Assembly: GCA_034359265.1 (NCBI GenBank)
Contig: CP136890.1
Coordinates: forward strand, 93,087,501 to 93,151,500
DNA length: 64,000 nucleotides
Origin: Canna indica
Lineage: Eukaryota; Streptophyta; Magnoliopsida; Zingiberales; Cannaceae
Reading direction: 5' to 3'
Shown: positions 24,309 through 36,027 of the stretch, piece by piece
How the letters are laid out: every line of letters starts with the position of its first letter
Position numbering within the stretch: the first letter of the stretch is position 1
Position numbers and translations under genes: made by a program
Notes under the pieces: generated by a model
Seen by the model: only the letters and a program-made list of their open reading frames with translations
Databases searched by the model: none
What the model was told of the DNA's origin: nothing

Positions 24309-25371
24309 GAATTAAGGAGAAAGATCCGTCGTCTCTTTGCTTCGTGTCATAATGTGTGCATGCTTTTACTTTGATGTATTTGATGGCTGTGTGTATTAAA
24401 TTAAGGCAGCAGTGTGGTGGTTCTGGATGATGTTGGTGTCCGATTAAGAGTGTAAATTAGTAATGATGATGAATTGATGTATCTTCTAGTGGTTTCCAGC
24501 TTCATGAGCACATTCGTCTGAGAATCTTATCTCTTTGCACTTGTTAAATCTTCGTCTTATCTCCAACAGCGTAAAAAACGGGGATTGGAGGGGGATCAGA
24601 AGACGACAAGGGAGAAAATGAAATCCAAGGGAAATGATGGGAGTTGGTGGTGCTACAGCCTACAGCTGCGTTTAGAGGGACAATGATGACAGTGGAGTGC
24701 AACTTTAGGTGGTGGTGGGCCACACTCACATGGAGAATGATGCTAAAGCATATGATTCTGGCAGCGTGGCGTCGCTTCTTTCGAACAAGTCTTTTGACCG
24801 GATGTGGCAATGGGCCGTTAGTGGCTGGACCGAGCACGTACGGTCGCCGGACACGGCTCATGGGCACGTGCTTGGTGGGTGCCGTGGGTCGGTCCACTCT
24901 GGGCTCTGGGTTGAGTACTTGAATGAATGAACCATAAAAAATAAATTATTTAATCTTTAATTAAGGATAAAAATACAAGTACTTGGACCAAGGCTCGCTT
25001 AAGGCATCAACCAAGCCCAAAGAGACTACTAGGCTTTCATATAAATAGACCTCAGGGATTTCTTGAGTACACATCTCTACTCATCAAGATCTATTGTGTG
25101 GTTGCACTCCTTCAATTGTTATAAAATCTCGAATTTTACTCCTTAATTTGATTCATTTTCAGCCCAGTTTGAAAAGTTGCATTTCAAGTTAGATATATAA
25201 GAATCCAAACTTAAAAGTAAAAAGAGTTAACTTAAGCTGCAGATACGAAAAGAAAAAGTAAATAAATTAAGAAGTGATTCTGATTCAAGTCATCCTCAAA
25301 CTCTATTAGCAAAAGCCAAGAAAGTATCATTTATTCTCTAGGTAATTAATTCTGTATAGGAATTATTTCAC
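24309..25371. other. convergent intergenic region with 3' UTRs
   Basis: PIP1 3' UTR probably extends to about 24540. Opposed open frames at 24544-24930 overlap each other and show no domain. Around 24960-25130 there is leader- or LTR-like sequence (CATATAAATAGACCTCAGGG) without an identifiable partner. No gene is supported. Confidence 0.5.
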
Positions 25372-27191
25372 TCAGTAACTTCCAACGAGCAACAAACCCA
25401 CGGCTATAACAATAAGCGTCGACAAAAGTCCAAAGCGCAAATGAGCAGAAAACGATAGATTGTAGCCCTGAGACGGAGCTCGCTGTGCTTGCTCGCAAAC
25501 TATCAAGTTCGCAGCCGATCCCAAGAGCGTCAGGTTTCCGGCAACTGTACTCACCCACGCCAATATCAACCATGCCTTGCTTTCCTGATCACCCGAGATT
25601 CTTGCTGCCGAAGCTGCCACCCGACCTCCCAGCAGCAGAACTGTGCCATTAATTTAAGCCAAGTATTAGAGAAAGGGGACATATCTCTCTCTGCAGATGA
25701 TGATTAATCATTCCTACCGGTCGGTACATTGGAGGCAATGTTGGAAAGGAGAATAATAACAACAGCAAGCACTGCAATGCCACTGACTCTATCGATCTGA
25801 GCATGTGGTTCCATCGCTTTCCATAAGGCGCTTGGTATTCCAGTTCTATTGAATCCGTCGACCGTGATGAACATCCCGGAGAAGAATATTAGCAACGAAT
25901 AAGATACCTGCAGTTTCATAATTTTATTTTGCCAAATAAGAATATGTGTACTGCTTTGGCTGATCGAAACTTGTTTTATAAGTATAAAGAAGTATTCATA
26001 CTATTTCGAGATACTAAGAAGAACAGAGGGGAGACTACGTACCTTTTCAAGACAAGGTTGGGCGTCCTTGAAATCAAGAACGATGAGTGCAAGAGCGGCG
26101 GTGAGCGCAGTCCATGACATGTTAAGCCCCATCAGCAGAGCAACCAGCATTCCGACGGTGACCAGGTACACGCACGCTCTCCACAGGTACTGCCTTTTCC
26201 ACCTTCTTCCCTTTGAATTTGTTTCCTCTCTCCTTCTGGAATCGCCATTATTAGCATCATTTGCTACCTCAGACGACGACGGATTTGCTGCGGCTGTTTT
26301 CGACTCTGTTCCCGTGCTGATGCTGATGCCTGGTTGTGCCTCGTCTGCGCTTAAACTTGCTCTGTTCCTCAAAGTCGTCTCCGCATGACCAGTGCCGTCA
26401 TTAACCGATGGGCTCCGCCTGATTGAATCAAGTGCGTCGATCCATTCCTCCGAATTCATAGCAGTGAGATGAGACATGGTAGCCGGAGAGAAGCGGTGGG
26501 AGGCGACCTCCTCTCCGGCGACCAGGTCATCCATAGCTGTCGCATTTGTCTCCACGTCCTTAGCGACGGATAACTGCTTCCAATAAAACAGGAGAAGAAT
26601 GCACGCATTGACGAGAACCCCGACGAGCATAGCGGGAAGAAGACCAAGCAAGAATTTGCCAAACGGGATCTTGCTCTGCGCGGCGATGACCAGGTTCTGC
26701 GGGTTGCCGATGGGGGTGGCGGCCGAGCCGATGTTCGCGCTCGAGGCGAGCGCGAGGAGAAAGGGGCGCGGCGGCAAGTTGTTCTGCCTGGCGAGCTTGA
26801 GAACGAAGCCAGTGAGGACAACGCAGCAGGTGTCGTTGGTGAAGAGCGCGCTGGAGACGGCGGAGACGAGGCAGATGCGGCAGAGCAGGTCCTTGCGGCC
26901 CTTGCTCTTCCACGAGAGCAGCGTGCCGAGGTGCAGGAACAGGTCTGCTCGCTCGAGGTAGGCGCTGACGACCATGGTGCCGAAGAGGAGGGCGAGGATG
27001 GGCAGGTCGATGGCGGCGTAGGCCTGCTCGGGGGTCATCACTCCGAAGAGGACCATGAGCATTGCGCTGAGGAGCGAACCGGCCGTCCGCCCGATGGGCA
27101 GCAAGGGGACGGCCGGGAAGACGGCCAACACCCAGAAGATGGCAAAGGCGACGGAGCCGAGCACCACCTTGGAGGTGGCCGCCAACTCCAT
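25372..27191 (-). CDS. Lsi2-like silicon/arsenite efflux transporter (ArsB/NhaD, citrate-transporter superfamily)
   Basis: Exons on the minus strand are 27191-26043, 25907-25718 and 25640-25372: 1608 nt, 535 aa, with GT-AG borders. Family motifs are [12 protein letters not shown] (118-129), [14 protein letters not shown] (153-166), SNVPT (442-446) and [11 protein letters not shown] (481-491), the two inverted halves of an ion-transporter fold. About eleven hydrophobic helices are visible. Residues 205-335 form a long hydrophilic Ser/Asn/Glu-rich loop, longer than in rice Lsi2 (472 aa), so total length is above usual. Lsi2 exports silicic acid (and arsenite) from root cells, working with a NIP channel; Lsi2-like proteins also occur in species that accumulate little silicon. 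The substrate here is inferred only. The first exon is GC-rich, as often in monocots. No frameshift is seen. Confidence 0.9.
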
Positions 27192-27920
27192 CTCTAAACT
27201 CTATTTTGACAACATCGATCTCAAAGACAAATAGTATTTGAATCTAACGAAACTGATGCCAAGATTATATACTGCAAAATAAGAAAGAAATAAAATTTAA
27301 ATGTAATCATTAATGCTAATAATAAATTTGTACACTAGTTTGTCCGATGGAAATTGGAAATCCACTGTCTCTATTTTCATATCTCAGTTCATACTCTACC
27401 AATCAGTTCATACTTCATACTCTAATAATAATAATAATAACTTAGTAATATGTGGAATGAATTGAAATAGGAATGAAAGAGAGGATATCTAAATACTAAA
27501 ACCGCCATGGTACCACCCACCGGATAACTCTATGCAGGTGAAATTTCGACTTTTGATAGAAGGTATTTTGATTGAGGAAAATAGTCATTGTATTTTTATC
27601 TATGGTTTGTTGAATAAAAGTTACCGAATAATTATTCTCAATCTAGGTTCAACTTATTGAAAAAAATTATTTTGACTCCATTAGACAAAAATTGTTTCCA
27701 ATACTATTATTGAATCATGAGTTATTAACATGAAAATAAATAAAATTTTATATTATATGTTAATATATATGATCTTCTTTCCGATGTGTCTTATTATTTT
27801 TAAAACTGTTAAATGAATGGTTTATTCTTTCAAAATACACTATCTAAAAATAATATTAATGATATTTAATTTATATATTAAATTTAGTGTCAATGTTCTA
27901 TAGTATGTACTATTAATTAT
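27192..27920. other. Lsi2-like promoter region and AT-rich spacer
   Basis: It contains a minus-strand TATA box (27265-27271) and a short ATA-type microsatellite near 27422-27440. Otherwise there is nothing recognisable up to the foldback element that begins at about 27921. Confidence 0.5.
27265..27271 (-). promoter_or_regulatory. TATA box of the Lsi2-like gene
   Basis: TATATAA on the minus strand, about 75 bases upstream of the start codon at 27191, suggests a 40-50 base leader. Confidence 0.55.
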
Positions 27921-28133
27921 AAGGGGAAAAGTATAAAAATATCTTTAACAATTTTCCACGGGTATTAAAATGTCCCAAAGATTTTTTTTGGATCAAAAAT
28001 ATTTCTTACGTTATGAAGTTGGGTACAAAAATGACTCTATAGGTAAATATCGTTAATGGAGAGATAACGGAGTTGACGTGGTCGATGATTGGGACTGATG
28101 ATGTGGACACATGACGTGCATGCAGACCAAGAC

Positions 28134-28381
28134 GTTTTCTCACGGGTACTAAAATGCCCCTAACGTATTCTCACGGGTACTAAAATGCCCCTAACGTTTC
28201 CTCATAGGTACCCAAATGCCCATAATATTTTCTCATGGGTACCCAAATGTCCTTAATGTTTTCTCACGGGTACCCAAATGTCCTTAATGTTTTCTCACGG
28301 GTACCCAAATGCCTCTAATGTTTTCTCACAAGTACTAAAATATCTCTAACGTTTTTTCACGGGTACTAAAATGCCCATAAC
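28134..28381 (+). repeat. 31-bp tandem repeat, 8 units
   Basis: Eight consecutive 31-bp units follow GTTTTCTCACGGGTAC(T/C)(A/C)AAATG plus a variable CCCCTAAC-type end. They sit in the left arm of the foldback. The right arm carries only about two matching units near 29900-29945, so the array expanded on one side only. Confidence 0.85.
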
Positions 28382-28678
28382 ATTTGGTTTGGAGATAAAA
28401 TACTCCTAAGATTATTAAAAATGATACAAAAATGACACCCAAGCTAACTTATGTGGGAGACTTAACGAAGATGTCGTGGATGCTGACCAATATGTTGATT
28501 TTACAATACTACACATAAAAAGAGCAATTTGCCACGCAAGTGACATATAAGATACAATGTAAGCGTTAGCAAAAAACTCGAAAATTTGATTAACCGAAAA
28601 ATCGGTTCGAAATCAAATTGAATTTTTCGGTTATCTGATCCGTCGGTTTCGATTTCAATTTTTATTTTCTAAATTTTT

Positions 28679-29507
28679 GGTGTTGTTTGGTTAGCGAAAA
28701 CTTATTCTGGCTTGATTTCAGTGAAACTGAAAACTTGATTTCGAAAACTTAGTTTTGGTTTCTAGTTTTCAGTTTTCTGAAAACGTGTTTAATTAATAAA
28801 AACAATATCAATTTTAGTTAGTTGAAACTAGTGAATATTTATTTGGCTATAAAAAGTAATATTATTTTTTTTTAAACATTTTTAATAGTAATTAAATATT
28901 TAGTTAGTTTACAAAATTAAATATTTGCTAATATGGTTATAAAATATTTGAAAGATTTAATTAATTAAATTATTGATAGTTTAAGATTTTTTTATTCAAT
29001 TAGATATAAAAATTAATTAATAGTTATTATAATATTTCAAAAAAAATAAGCCCAGTGGTCTAAAATTAATTTTGATTAATTATAAATAAATTAACTTGAA
29101 GAAAATTGAGTTATTTTAAAATTTGAATTTGAGTCAATTAGATATAAATTGGATTACTTAATTTGTAAAATTAAGGTAATAGTTTGAGTTAAAAATGATG
29201 ATTTTTATTGTTTATTTTTAAAAATAAATATAGTTTGATTTATTTTTAAATTAATTAATTTTATAAAAATATATTTATAATTACAAATTTGTCACTCCAT
29301 TTTAATAACAAAATTGACAGTCTCAAAATCACAGAAAATAATATTTTTTGTGATTTCATTTTTATTAAGAAAATTAGTTTCGTTTTCATTCTAGTTTCGA
29401 TTCAGTTTCATAAAAACGCTGAACCAAACACATTTTCGTATCCAGTTTTGGTTTCAGTGAAACCGAAATCATAAAAACAGACTTGATTTCTCTAACCAAA
29501 CAAGCCC
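28679..29507. mobile_element. hAT-like non-autonomous element nested in the foldback
   Basis: Terminal inverted repeats are GGTGTTGTTTGGTTAG at the left and, on the minus strand at the right, GGGCTTGTTTGGTTAG. Flanking octamers AAATTTTT (28671-28678) and AAAGTTTT (29508-29515) match at 7 of 8 bases, the size expected for hAT. The subterminal zone TTTCAGTGAAAC is also repeated inverted. The 829-bp interior is AT-rich without a transposase. Confidence 0.7.
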
Positions 29508-30157
29508 AAAGTTTTCGATTTCAATTTTAGTTTTTGTAAATGGAGGGACAATGACGTGAATGGATGGATAACGAAGCCGACCGAAATCGAAATCAGAATC
29601 TAAAATAAAAAAAATTAGGAAATAAAAACTGAAACTGAAATCGTCGAATCAATTAACCGAAAAATCGATTCGAATTTTTAATTTTTTACTCACGCCTATG
29701 TTGTATCTTGTGTGTCGCTTGCGAGACAAGTTATTTTTTATATGTGCGCCACGTGTAAAATCAACATTCTAGTTAGCATCCACGATATCTCCGTTAAGTC
29801 TCACTTAGCATAAATTAGTTTGAGTGTCATTTTTGTACTATTATCAATAACATAATGAGTATTTTAACTTCAAAACAAATATTATGAGCATTTTAATATC
29901 CGTGAGAAAACGTTATGAGCATTTTAGTACCCGTAAGAAAACGTCTTGGTATGCATGCACGCCATGTATCCACATCATCAGTCTTAGTCATCAGGCACGT
30001 CAGTTCTGTTATTCCTCTATTAAAATCGTTTACCTATAGGGTCATTTTTGTACTCAATTCCATAACGTAAGCGATATTTTTTATCCAAAAAAATATATTA
30101 AGGACATTATAGTACTCGTGAGAAAATATTATGAGCATTTTTGTACATATTCTCTAA

Positions 30158-30571
30158 TTATAATTTATACTATATTATGTTATCCTACATTATAATTAAT
30201 TATAATATGATATTTTATTATTTGTAATATTATTTCCATATAAATCAATCATTTGATATTCTTTTCACGTAATTTTAATCAAATTTTTGTAGAGATGTTC
30301 TTTATTTATTTTCCAACAATCCCTAAAATGTAAAAAAAAATATGTTTTTTTATATTTCATTCCTTATTTTTCTTCCATTTGATTTTAATTTTCAGTGTCC
30401 ATGAATAAAATGAGTCATTAGTTAGTAAATTTGTCACTAATTATCCATTGATAAAAATATGACAAATTATTGATGATGGTGACGATGCTAATGAGCTTCT
30501 TCTTTTTTTTCCTTCAAAAATAGGGAATTTCATTCTACAATTTGTAGAATAAGAGTTAGGAGTACAATCAA
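30158..30571. other. AT-rich spacer
   Basis: No gene, repeat or element boundary that I can support. Confidence 0.4.
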
Positions 30572-31120
30572 GTACATGATTGGATGAATATCGGGAGAAA
30601 TGCAGATTTGGTCCTATAAATTTTTAATTTTTTGAACTTTGGTCATATAAATTTCATTTTGGTATTTTTAGTCTTATAATTTTGCTCCGTAGCATAGATT
30701 TGGTCATATCCGTAACGATCCATTAACTCTCCATCAATGTGGACTAACGCCGCTCATACACGTTGAGAGATTTGATCATATAAGTTTTATTTCAAAGTTT
30801 TCAATCCTATATGTTTGTCCCATAGTACATATTTGGTCATATATGTTTGTCCTGCAGCACAGATCTGGTCATATCAGCGACGGTCTGTTAACTCTTCATC
30901 CACGAAAAAATAAACGACATTATGTCCATGTTGACAGAGTTAACAGATCGTCGTGGATATAACTAAATCTATACGATGGACCGACATATAGAGAAGTTGG
31001 TATGTTAACTTCGTAACATAGACACTACTACATTTTGGCTCTACGATCACGTCACTTTTGGGAACAGTTAAAAAAAGTGTTCCCATACATCACTTATAAG
31101 AACAGTTTTGAAAACCGTTC

Positions 31121-31836
31121 TGTTAGGGACTTTTCGATGCGCCCGAGCGACGACGAATCATGACGGAATGTTCCCTACATATTTGTAAATATGTTTTCGC
31201 GTCCATGTAATTTTGCCTTTATTTCTAGTTCGTACTTGTAAAACCTCTTGTGCGATCCCCATGGGCCCGTGGTACGAGTTGTATGCATGTTGGGGTCATT
31301 CGACATTTGGTTCATCCGTCACGGCTAAGCGGAAAACCTTGTGTTCATTTCGTCATGGCCGTGGCCACGGAAAATCACCCCGTCGGGTGGCCCAAATTTT
31401 GTCATGCTCCTCGTGCTTTGAGGAACCTTGGGGGTGGCACTTGGGGGTTAGAGGCCTCATGTATAGTGTAGGAGAGCGTTGGCAAACAAAGCGGTTGCCT
31501 TGGGCGGAGACGAACGAGTGGCCCATATGGGCATGCGACATGTCGTTCTTCGCCCAAGACAATTGCGGAGCTCGTCCTACACCCGGTTTTATGTTTTCTT
31601 GCGTCCATAGTCCTGGAATGTTGTTTTTGCTTTATGCCTTCAAAAACCATTCGGCCAACATGGTCTTTTGGGGGCGCGGACATGGAGTGCGAGGTTGGCA
31701 CGTGGTCCAACGTATGCCCCGCGATGTTAAGTCGGGAAGCCCAATTCGGAACGGATTCGGGATTAAGGCTTATCCCTTGCACGGGATGCAAGGGTGCCGC
31801 ACGGGTTCTTCCGCTCAAAACAATTGGCCCGTGACA
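31121..31836 (+). repeat. LTR1 of the dimer
   Basis: 716 bp. It differs from LTR2 at about three positions, for example GTATGCCCCGC against GTATGCTCCGC, and from LTR3 at about three. Confidence 0.9.
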
Positions 31837-31838
31837 GT

Positions 31839-31850
31839 TGGTATCAGAGC
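31839..31850 (+). other. primer-binding site (initiator-Met tRNA type), first copy
   Basis: TGGTATCAGAGC, two bases after the LTR1 end. The same motif recurs at 34324-34335 after LTR2. It is the commonest PBS of plant LTR retrotransposons. Confidence 0.85.
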
Positions 31851-31904
31851 AGATCTCTAGTAAGACGCACATTGTGCGCATAGCAGACTATTTCATAAGA
31901 TGCC

Positions 31905-32284
31905 GAAGATGGTGCGCAGGGCGTTGTCCCCTAAGACGCAGCGCAGAGCCGATGGCTCGTGAGTCGCCAAGGATGGTGCGCAGGGCGTTGTCCCCTAAGA
32001 CGCAGCGCAGAGCCGATGGCTTGTGAGTCGCCAAGTTTGTGCGCAGGGCGTTGTCCCCTAAGTCGCAGCGCAGAGCCGATGGCTCGTGAGTCGCCAAGTT
32101 TGTGCGCAGGGCGTTGTCCCCTAAGTCGCAGCGCAGAGCCGATGGCTCGTGAGTCGCCAAGTTTGTGCGCAGGGCGTTGTCCCCTAAGTCGCAGCGCAGA
32201 GCCGATGGCTCGTGAGTCGCCAAGTTTGTGCGCAGGGCATTGTCCCTTAAGTCGCCGCGCAGAGCCGATGGCTTGTGAGTCGCA
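31905..32284 (+). repeat. 63-bp tandem repeat, 6 units (internal domain 1)
   Basis: Units contain GTGCGCAGGGCGTTGTCCCC, TCGCAGCGCAGAGCCGATGG and GTGAGTCGCCAAG. The unit length is 63 bases, a multiple of three, so open frames persist on both strands as 21-residue peptide repeats. The second internal domain has five units (34390-34706), which accounts for the 63-bp difference in domain length. Confidence 0.9.
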
Positions 32285-32655
32285 AGGTTGGTGCGCATGG
32301 CCGATGGCCTCTAAGACGCAAGATTTGTGCGCATGGCAAGATGTCCTTTAAGATGCAAGGTTGGTGCGCATGGCCGATGGCCTCTAAGACGCAAGATCTG
32401 TGCGCATGGCAAGATGTCCTTTAAGACGCAAGTTTGGTGTGCATGGCCGATGGCCTCTAAGACGCAAGATTTGTGCGCATGGCAAGATGTCCTTTAAGAC
32501 GCAAGGTTGGTGCGCATGGCCGATGGCCTCTAAGACGCAAGATTTGTGCGCATGGCAAGATGTCCTTTAAGACGCAAGGTTGGTGCGCATGGCCAGATGG
32601 CCTCTAAGACGCAAGATTTGTGCGCAGAGCAGATGGCTCTTAAGTCGCAAGATTG
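32285..32655 (+). repeat. 73-bp tandem repeat, about 5 units (internal domain 1)
   Basis: Units alternate GGTGCGCATGGCCGATGGCC and TTGTGCGCATGGCAAGATG, each followed by TCTAAGACGCAAG or CTTTAAGACGCAAG. They look like a diverged derivative of the preceding 63-bp array. The matching array in internal domain 2 is at about 34707-35077. Confidence 0.8.
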
Positions 32656-33605
32656 AAACGTTCGAACCAAGCACAAGTGAAGAACAGCTGTGGTGTGGCA
32701 GCAATGCTCTTAGTGCGGAGAGTTCGCGGACGTTGTGACCCGGTTGGAGAAAATCCCTCAAGTCGTGATCGAGGAGCAGCGTAAGACTTGAAGCTCGTTG
32801 AGATGGGCTCGGTGGAGGGCGCCATGACCTCTGCGGGGGGCGAGTGAGCAAGCAGTGATCCGTAAGACTTGAAGCTCGTTGAGATGGGCTCGGAGGAGGG
32901 CACCATGACTCATGCGGGGGGCGAGTGAGCAAGCAGAGATCGGCTCAAAGCGGCGGTGGAGGCAAGGCTCTAGTGTGGTGCAGCCACGGAACTACTCATC
33001 ACTTGGGTGTTGCACAACGGCACCCAGATGTTATCTGAGACGAGCGTTGCTCGTATGCTCCTTAAGTCTGGGACTTTTCATTACCCAGCAAAAACGGGAC
33101 TAGGTGAATTGAGTAACCATTTCTCGGGTTCCTTCACGCGGGCGTTGCTCAACGACGCTCGTGTGCCCCACAAAGTCTGGGACCCTCATAGCCCAGCAAC
33201 ATCGAGACTTGGTGAACACAGTAGCTACTTCTCGGTGTCCATTCAAGCGAGCGTTGCTCAACGACGCTGGTGCCCCTTCAAGCGAAAGTTGTTCAACATC
33301 ACTCGGTTGCTCCACAAGTCTGGGACTTTCATTGCCCAGCAACGAGTTTGGGAATCTCAAAGCCCTTTCTCGCAACAACAGGAGATGATGAAACTCAAAG
33401 ATGGTCCAAGTAGTCATTTCCTGGTGGCGGACTTCACACGGTGAAACTTGACATGTTGCGGACCCACTGCGGCATGTCGTTACTCAGGCGGTGTTCCCTT
33501 CGACTACTTGTGAAGAATTCACTTCAGCAATTGTAGCCTATGCCAGAAAGGCGGTGCGGCCGAGGCGAGTTCGACGAGGACGTCGAAGCTTGAAGTGGGG
33601 GAGGA

Positions 33606-34321
33606 TGTTAGGGACTTTTCGATGCGCCCGAGCGACGACGAATCATGACGGAATGTTCCCTACATATTTGTAAATATGTTTTCGCGTCCATGTAATTTTG
33701 CCTTTATTTCTAGTTCGTACTTGTAAAACCTCTTGTGCGATCCCCATGGGCCCGTGGTACGAGTTGTATGCATGTTGGGGTCATTCGACATTTGGTTCAT
33801 CCGTCACGGCTAAGCGGAAAACCTTGTGTTCATTTCGTCATGGCCGTGGCCACGGAAAATCACCCCGTCGGGTGGCCCAAATTTTGTCATGCTCCTCGTG
33901 CTTTGAGGAACCTTGGGGGTGGCACTTGGGGGTTAGAGGCCTCATGTATAGTGTAGGAGAGCGTTGGCAAACAAAGCGGTTGCCTTGGGCGGAGACGAAC
34001 GAGTGGCCCATATGGGCATGCGACATGTCGTTCTTCGCCCAAGACAATTGCGGAGCTCGTCCTACACCCGGTTTTATGTTTTCTTGCGTCCATAGTCCTG
34101 GAATGTTGTTTTTGCTTTATGCCTTCAAAAACCATTCGGCCAACATGGTCTTTTGGGGGCGCGGACATGGAGTGCGAGGTTGGCACGTGGTCCAACGTAT
34201 GCTCCGCGATGTTAAGTCGGGAAGCCCAATTCTGGACGGATTCGGGATTAAGGCTTATCCCTTGCACGGGATGCAAGGGTGCCGCACGGGTTCTTCCGCT
34301 CAAAACAATTGGCCCGTGACA
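33606..34321 (+). repeat. LTR2 (shared middle LTR of the dimer)
   Basis: 716 bp, preceded by the polypurine tract at 33593-33605 and followed by the PBS at 34324. It serves as 3' LTR of the first unit and 5' LTR of the second. Confidence 0.9.
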
Positions 34322-34389
34322 GTTGGTATCAGAGCAGATCTCTAGTAAGACGCACATTGTGCGCATAGCAGACTATTTCATAAGATGCC

Positions 34390-35077
34390 GAAGATGGTGC
34401 GCAGGGCGTTGTCCCCTAAGACGCAGCGCAGAGCCGATGGCTCGTGAGTCGCCAAGGATGGTGCGCAGGGTGTTGTCCCCTAAGACGCAGCGCAGAGCCG
34501 ATGGCTTGTGAGTCGCCAAGTTTGTGCGCAGGGCGTTGTCCCCTAAGTCGCAGCGCAGAGCCGATGGCTCGTGAGTCGCCAAGTTTGTGCGCAGGGCGTT
34601 GTCCCCTAAGTCGCAGCGCAGAGCCGATGGCTCGTGAGTCGCCAAGTTTGTGCGCAGGGCGTTGTCCCTTAAGTCGCCGCGCAGAGCCGATGGCTTGTGA
34701 GTCGCAAGGTTGGTGCGCATGGCCGATGGCCTCTAAGACGCAAGATTTGTGCGCATGGCAAGATGTCCTTTAAGACGCAAGGTTGGTGCGCATGGCCGAT
34801 GGCCTCTAAGACGCAAGATCTGTGCGCATGACAAGATGTCCTTTAAGACGCAAGTTTGGTGTGCATGGCCGATGGCCTCTAAGACTCAAGATTTGTGCGC
34901 ATGGCAAGATGTCCTTTAAGACGCAAGGTTGGTGCGCATGGCCGATGGCCTCTAAGATGCAAGATTTGTGCGCATGGCAAGATGTCCTTTAAGACGCAAG
35001 GTTGGTGCGCATGGCCAGATGGCCTCTAAGACGCAAGATTTGTGCGCAGAGCAGATGGCTCTTAAGTCGCAAGATTG
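34390..35077 (+). repeat. 63-bp and 73-bp tandem repeats of internal domain 2
   Basis: Same two arrays as in domain 1, with five 63-bp units instead of six. Single-base differences from domain 1 are scattered (for example GGGTGTTGTCC in the second unit). Confidence 0.85.
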
Positions 35078-36027
35078 AAACGTCCGAACCAAGCACAAGT
35101 GAAGAACAGCTGTGGTGTGGCAGCAATGCTCTTAGTGCGGAGAGTTCGCGGACGTTGTGACCCGGTTGGAGAAAATCCCTCAAGTCGTGATCGAGGAGCA
35201 GCGTAAGACTTGAAGCTCGTTGAGATGGGCTCGGTGGAGGGCGCCATGACCTCTGCGGGGGGCGAGTGAGCAAGCAGTGATCCGTAAGACTTGAAGCTCG
35301 TTGAGATGGGCTCGAAGGAGGGCACCATGACTCCTGCGGGGGGCGAGTGAGCAAGCAGAGATCGGCTCAAAGCGGCGGTGGAGGCAAGGCTCTAGTGTGG
35401 TGCAGCCACGGAACTACTCATCACTTGGGTGTTGCACAACGGCACCCAGATGTTATCTGAGACGAGCGTTGCTCGTATGCTCCTTAAGTCTGGGACTTTT
35501 CATTACCCAGCAAAAACGGGACTAGGTGAATTGAGTAACCATTTCTCGGGTTCCTTCACGCGGGCGTTGCTCAACGACGCTCGTGTGCCCCACAAAGTCT
35601 GGGACCCTCATAGCCCAGCAACATCGAGACTTGGTGAACACAGTAGCTACTTCTCGGTGTCCATTCAAGCGAGCGTTGCTCAACGACGCTGGTGCCCCTT
35701 CAAGCGAAAGTTGTTCAACATCACTCGGTTGCTCCACAAGTCTGGGACTTTCATTGCCCAGCAACGAGTTTGGGAATCTCAAAGCCCTTTCTCGCAACAA
35801 CAGGAGATGATGAAACTCAAAGATGGTCCAAGTAGTCATTTCCTGGTGGCGGACTTCACACGGTGAAACTTGACATGTTGCGGACCCACTGCGGCATGTC
35901 GTTACTCAGGCGGTGTTCCCTTCGACTACTTGTGAAGAATTCACTTCAGCAATTGCAGCCTATGCCAGAAAGGCGGTGCGGCCGAGGCGAGTTCGACGAG
36001 GACGTCGAAGCTTGAAGTGGGGGAGGA

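Larger units (their letters stand above)
27921..30157. mobile_element. foldback / MULE-like element with arms of about 500 bp or more
   Basis: The left arm from 27921 (AAGGGGAAAAGTATAAAAAT) is matched, inverted, by the right arm ending at about 30157 (TTAGAGAATATGTACAAAAAT on the minus strand). Paired internal blocks include GGGTACAAAAATGACTCTATAGG with its counterpart near 30040, the 'GCATGCAGACCAAGACGTTTTCTCACGGGTACTAAAATG' zone (positions 28119-28162) with 29905-29960, and AACCGAAAAATCG(G/A)TTCG near 28592 and 29658. No ORF. The target-site duplication is unclear. Two other features are nested inside. Confidence 0.7.

Noticed and set aside
24544..24930. Opposed frames of 73-117 codons downstream of PIP1
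   Set aside because: They overlap on both strands, lack domains and have no promoter or splice context.
31213..31860. 215-codon plus-strand frame repeated in all three LTRs (also 33698 and 36120)
   Set aside because: It lies inside the LTR and is kept only because the LTRs are near-identical recent copies. The diverged LTR relative at 2800-3308 does not keep the frame, and no domain is recognisable.
31888..32351. Peptide repeats of 21 residues on both strands
   Set aside because: Product of a 63-bp DNA repeat. No independent evidence for translation.
31905..32655. CRISPR-like array
   Set aside because: Units are contiguous tandem repeats without unique spacers, in a plant retrotransposon.
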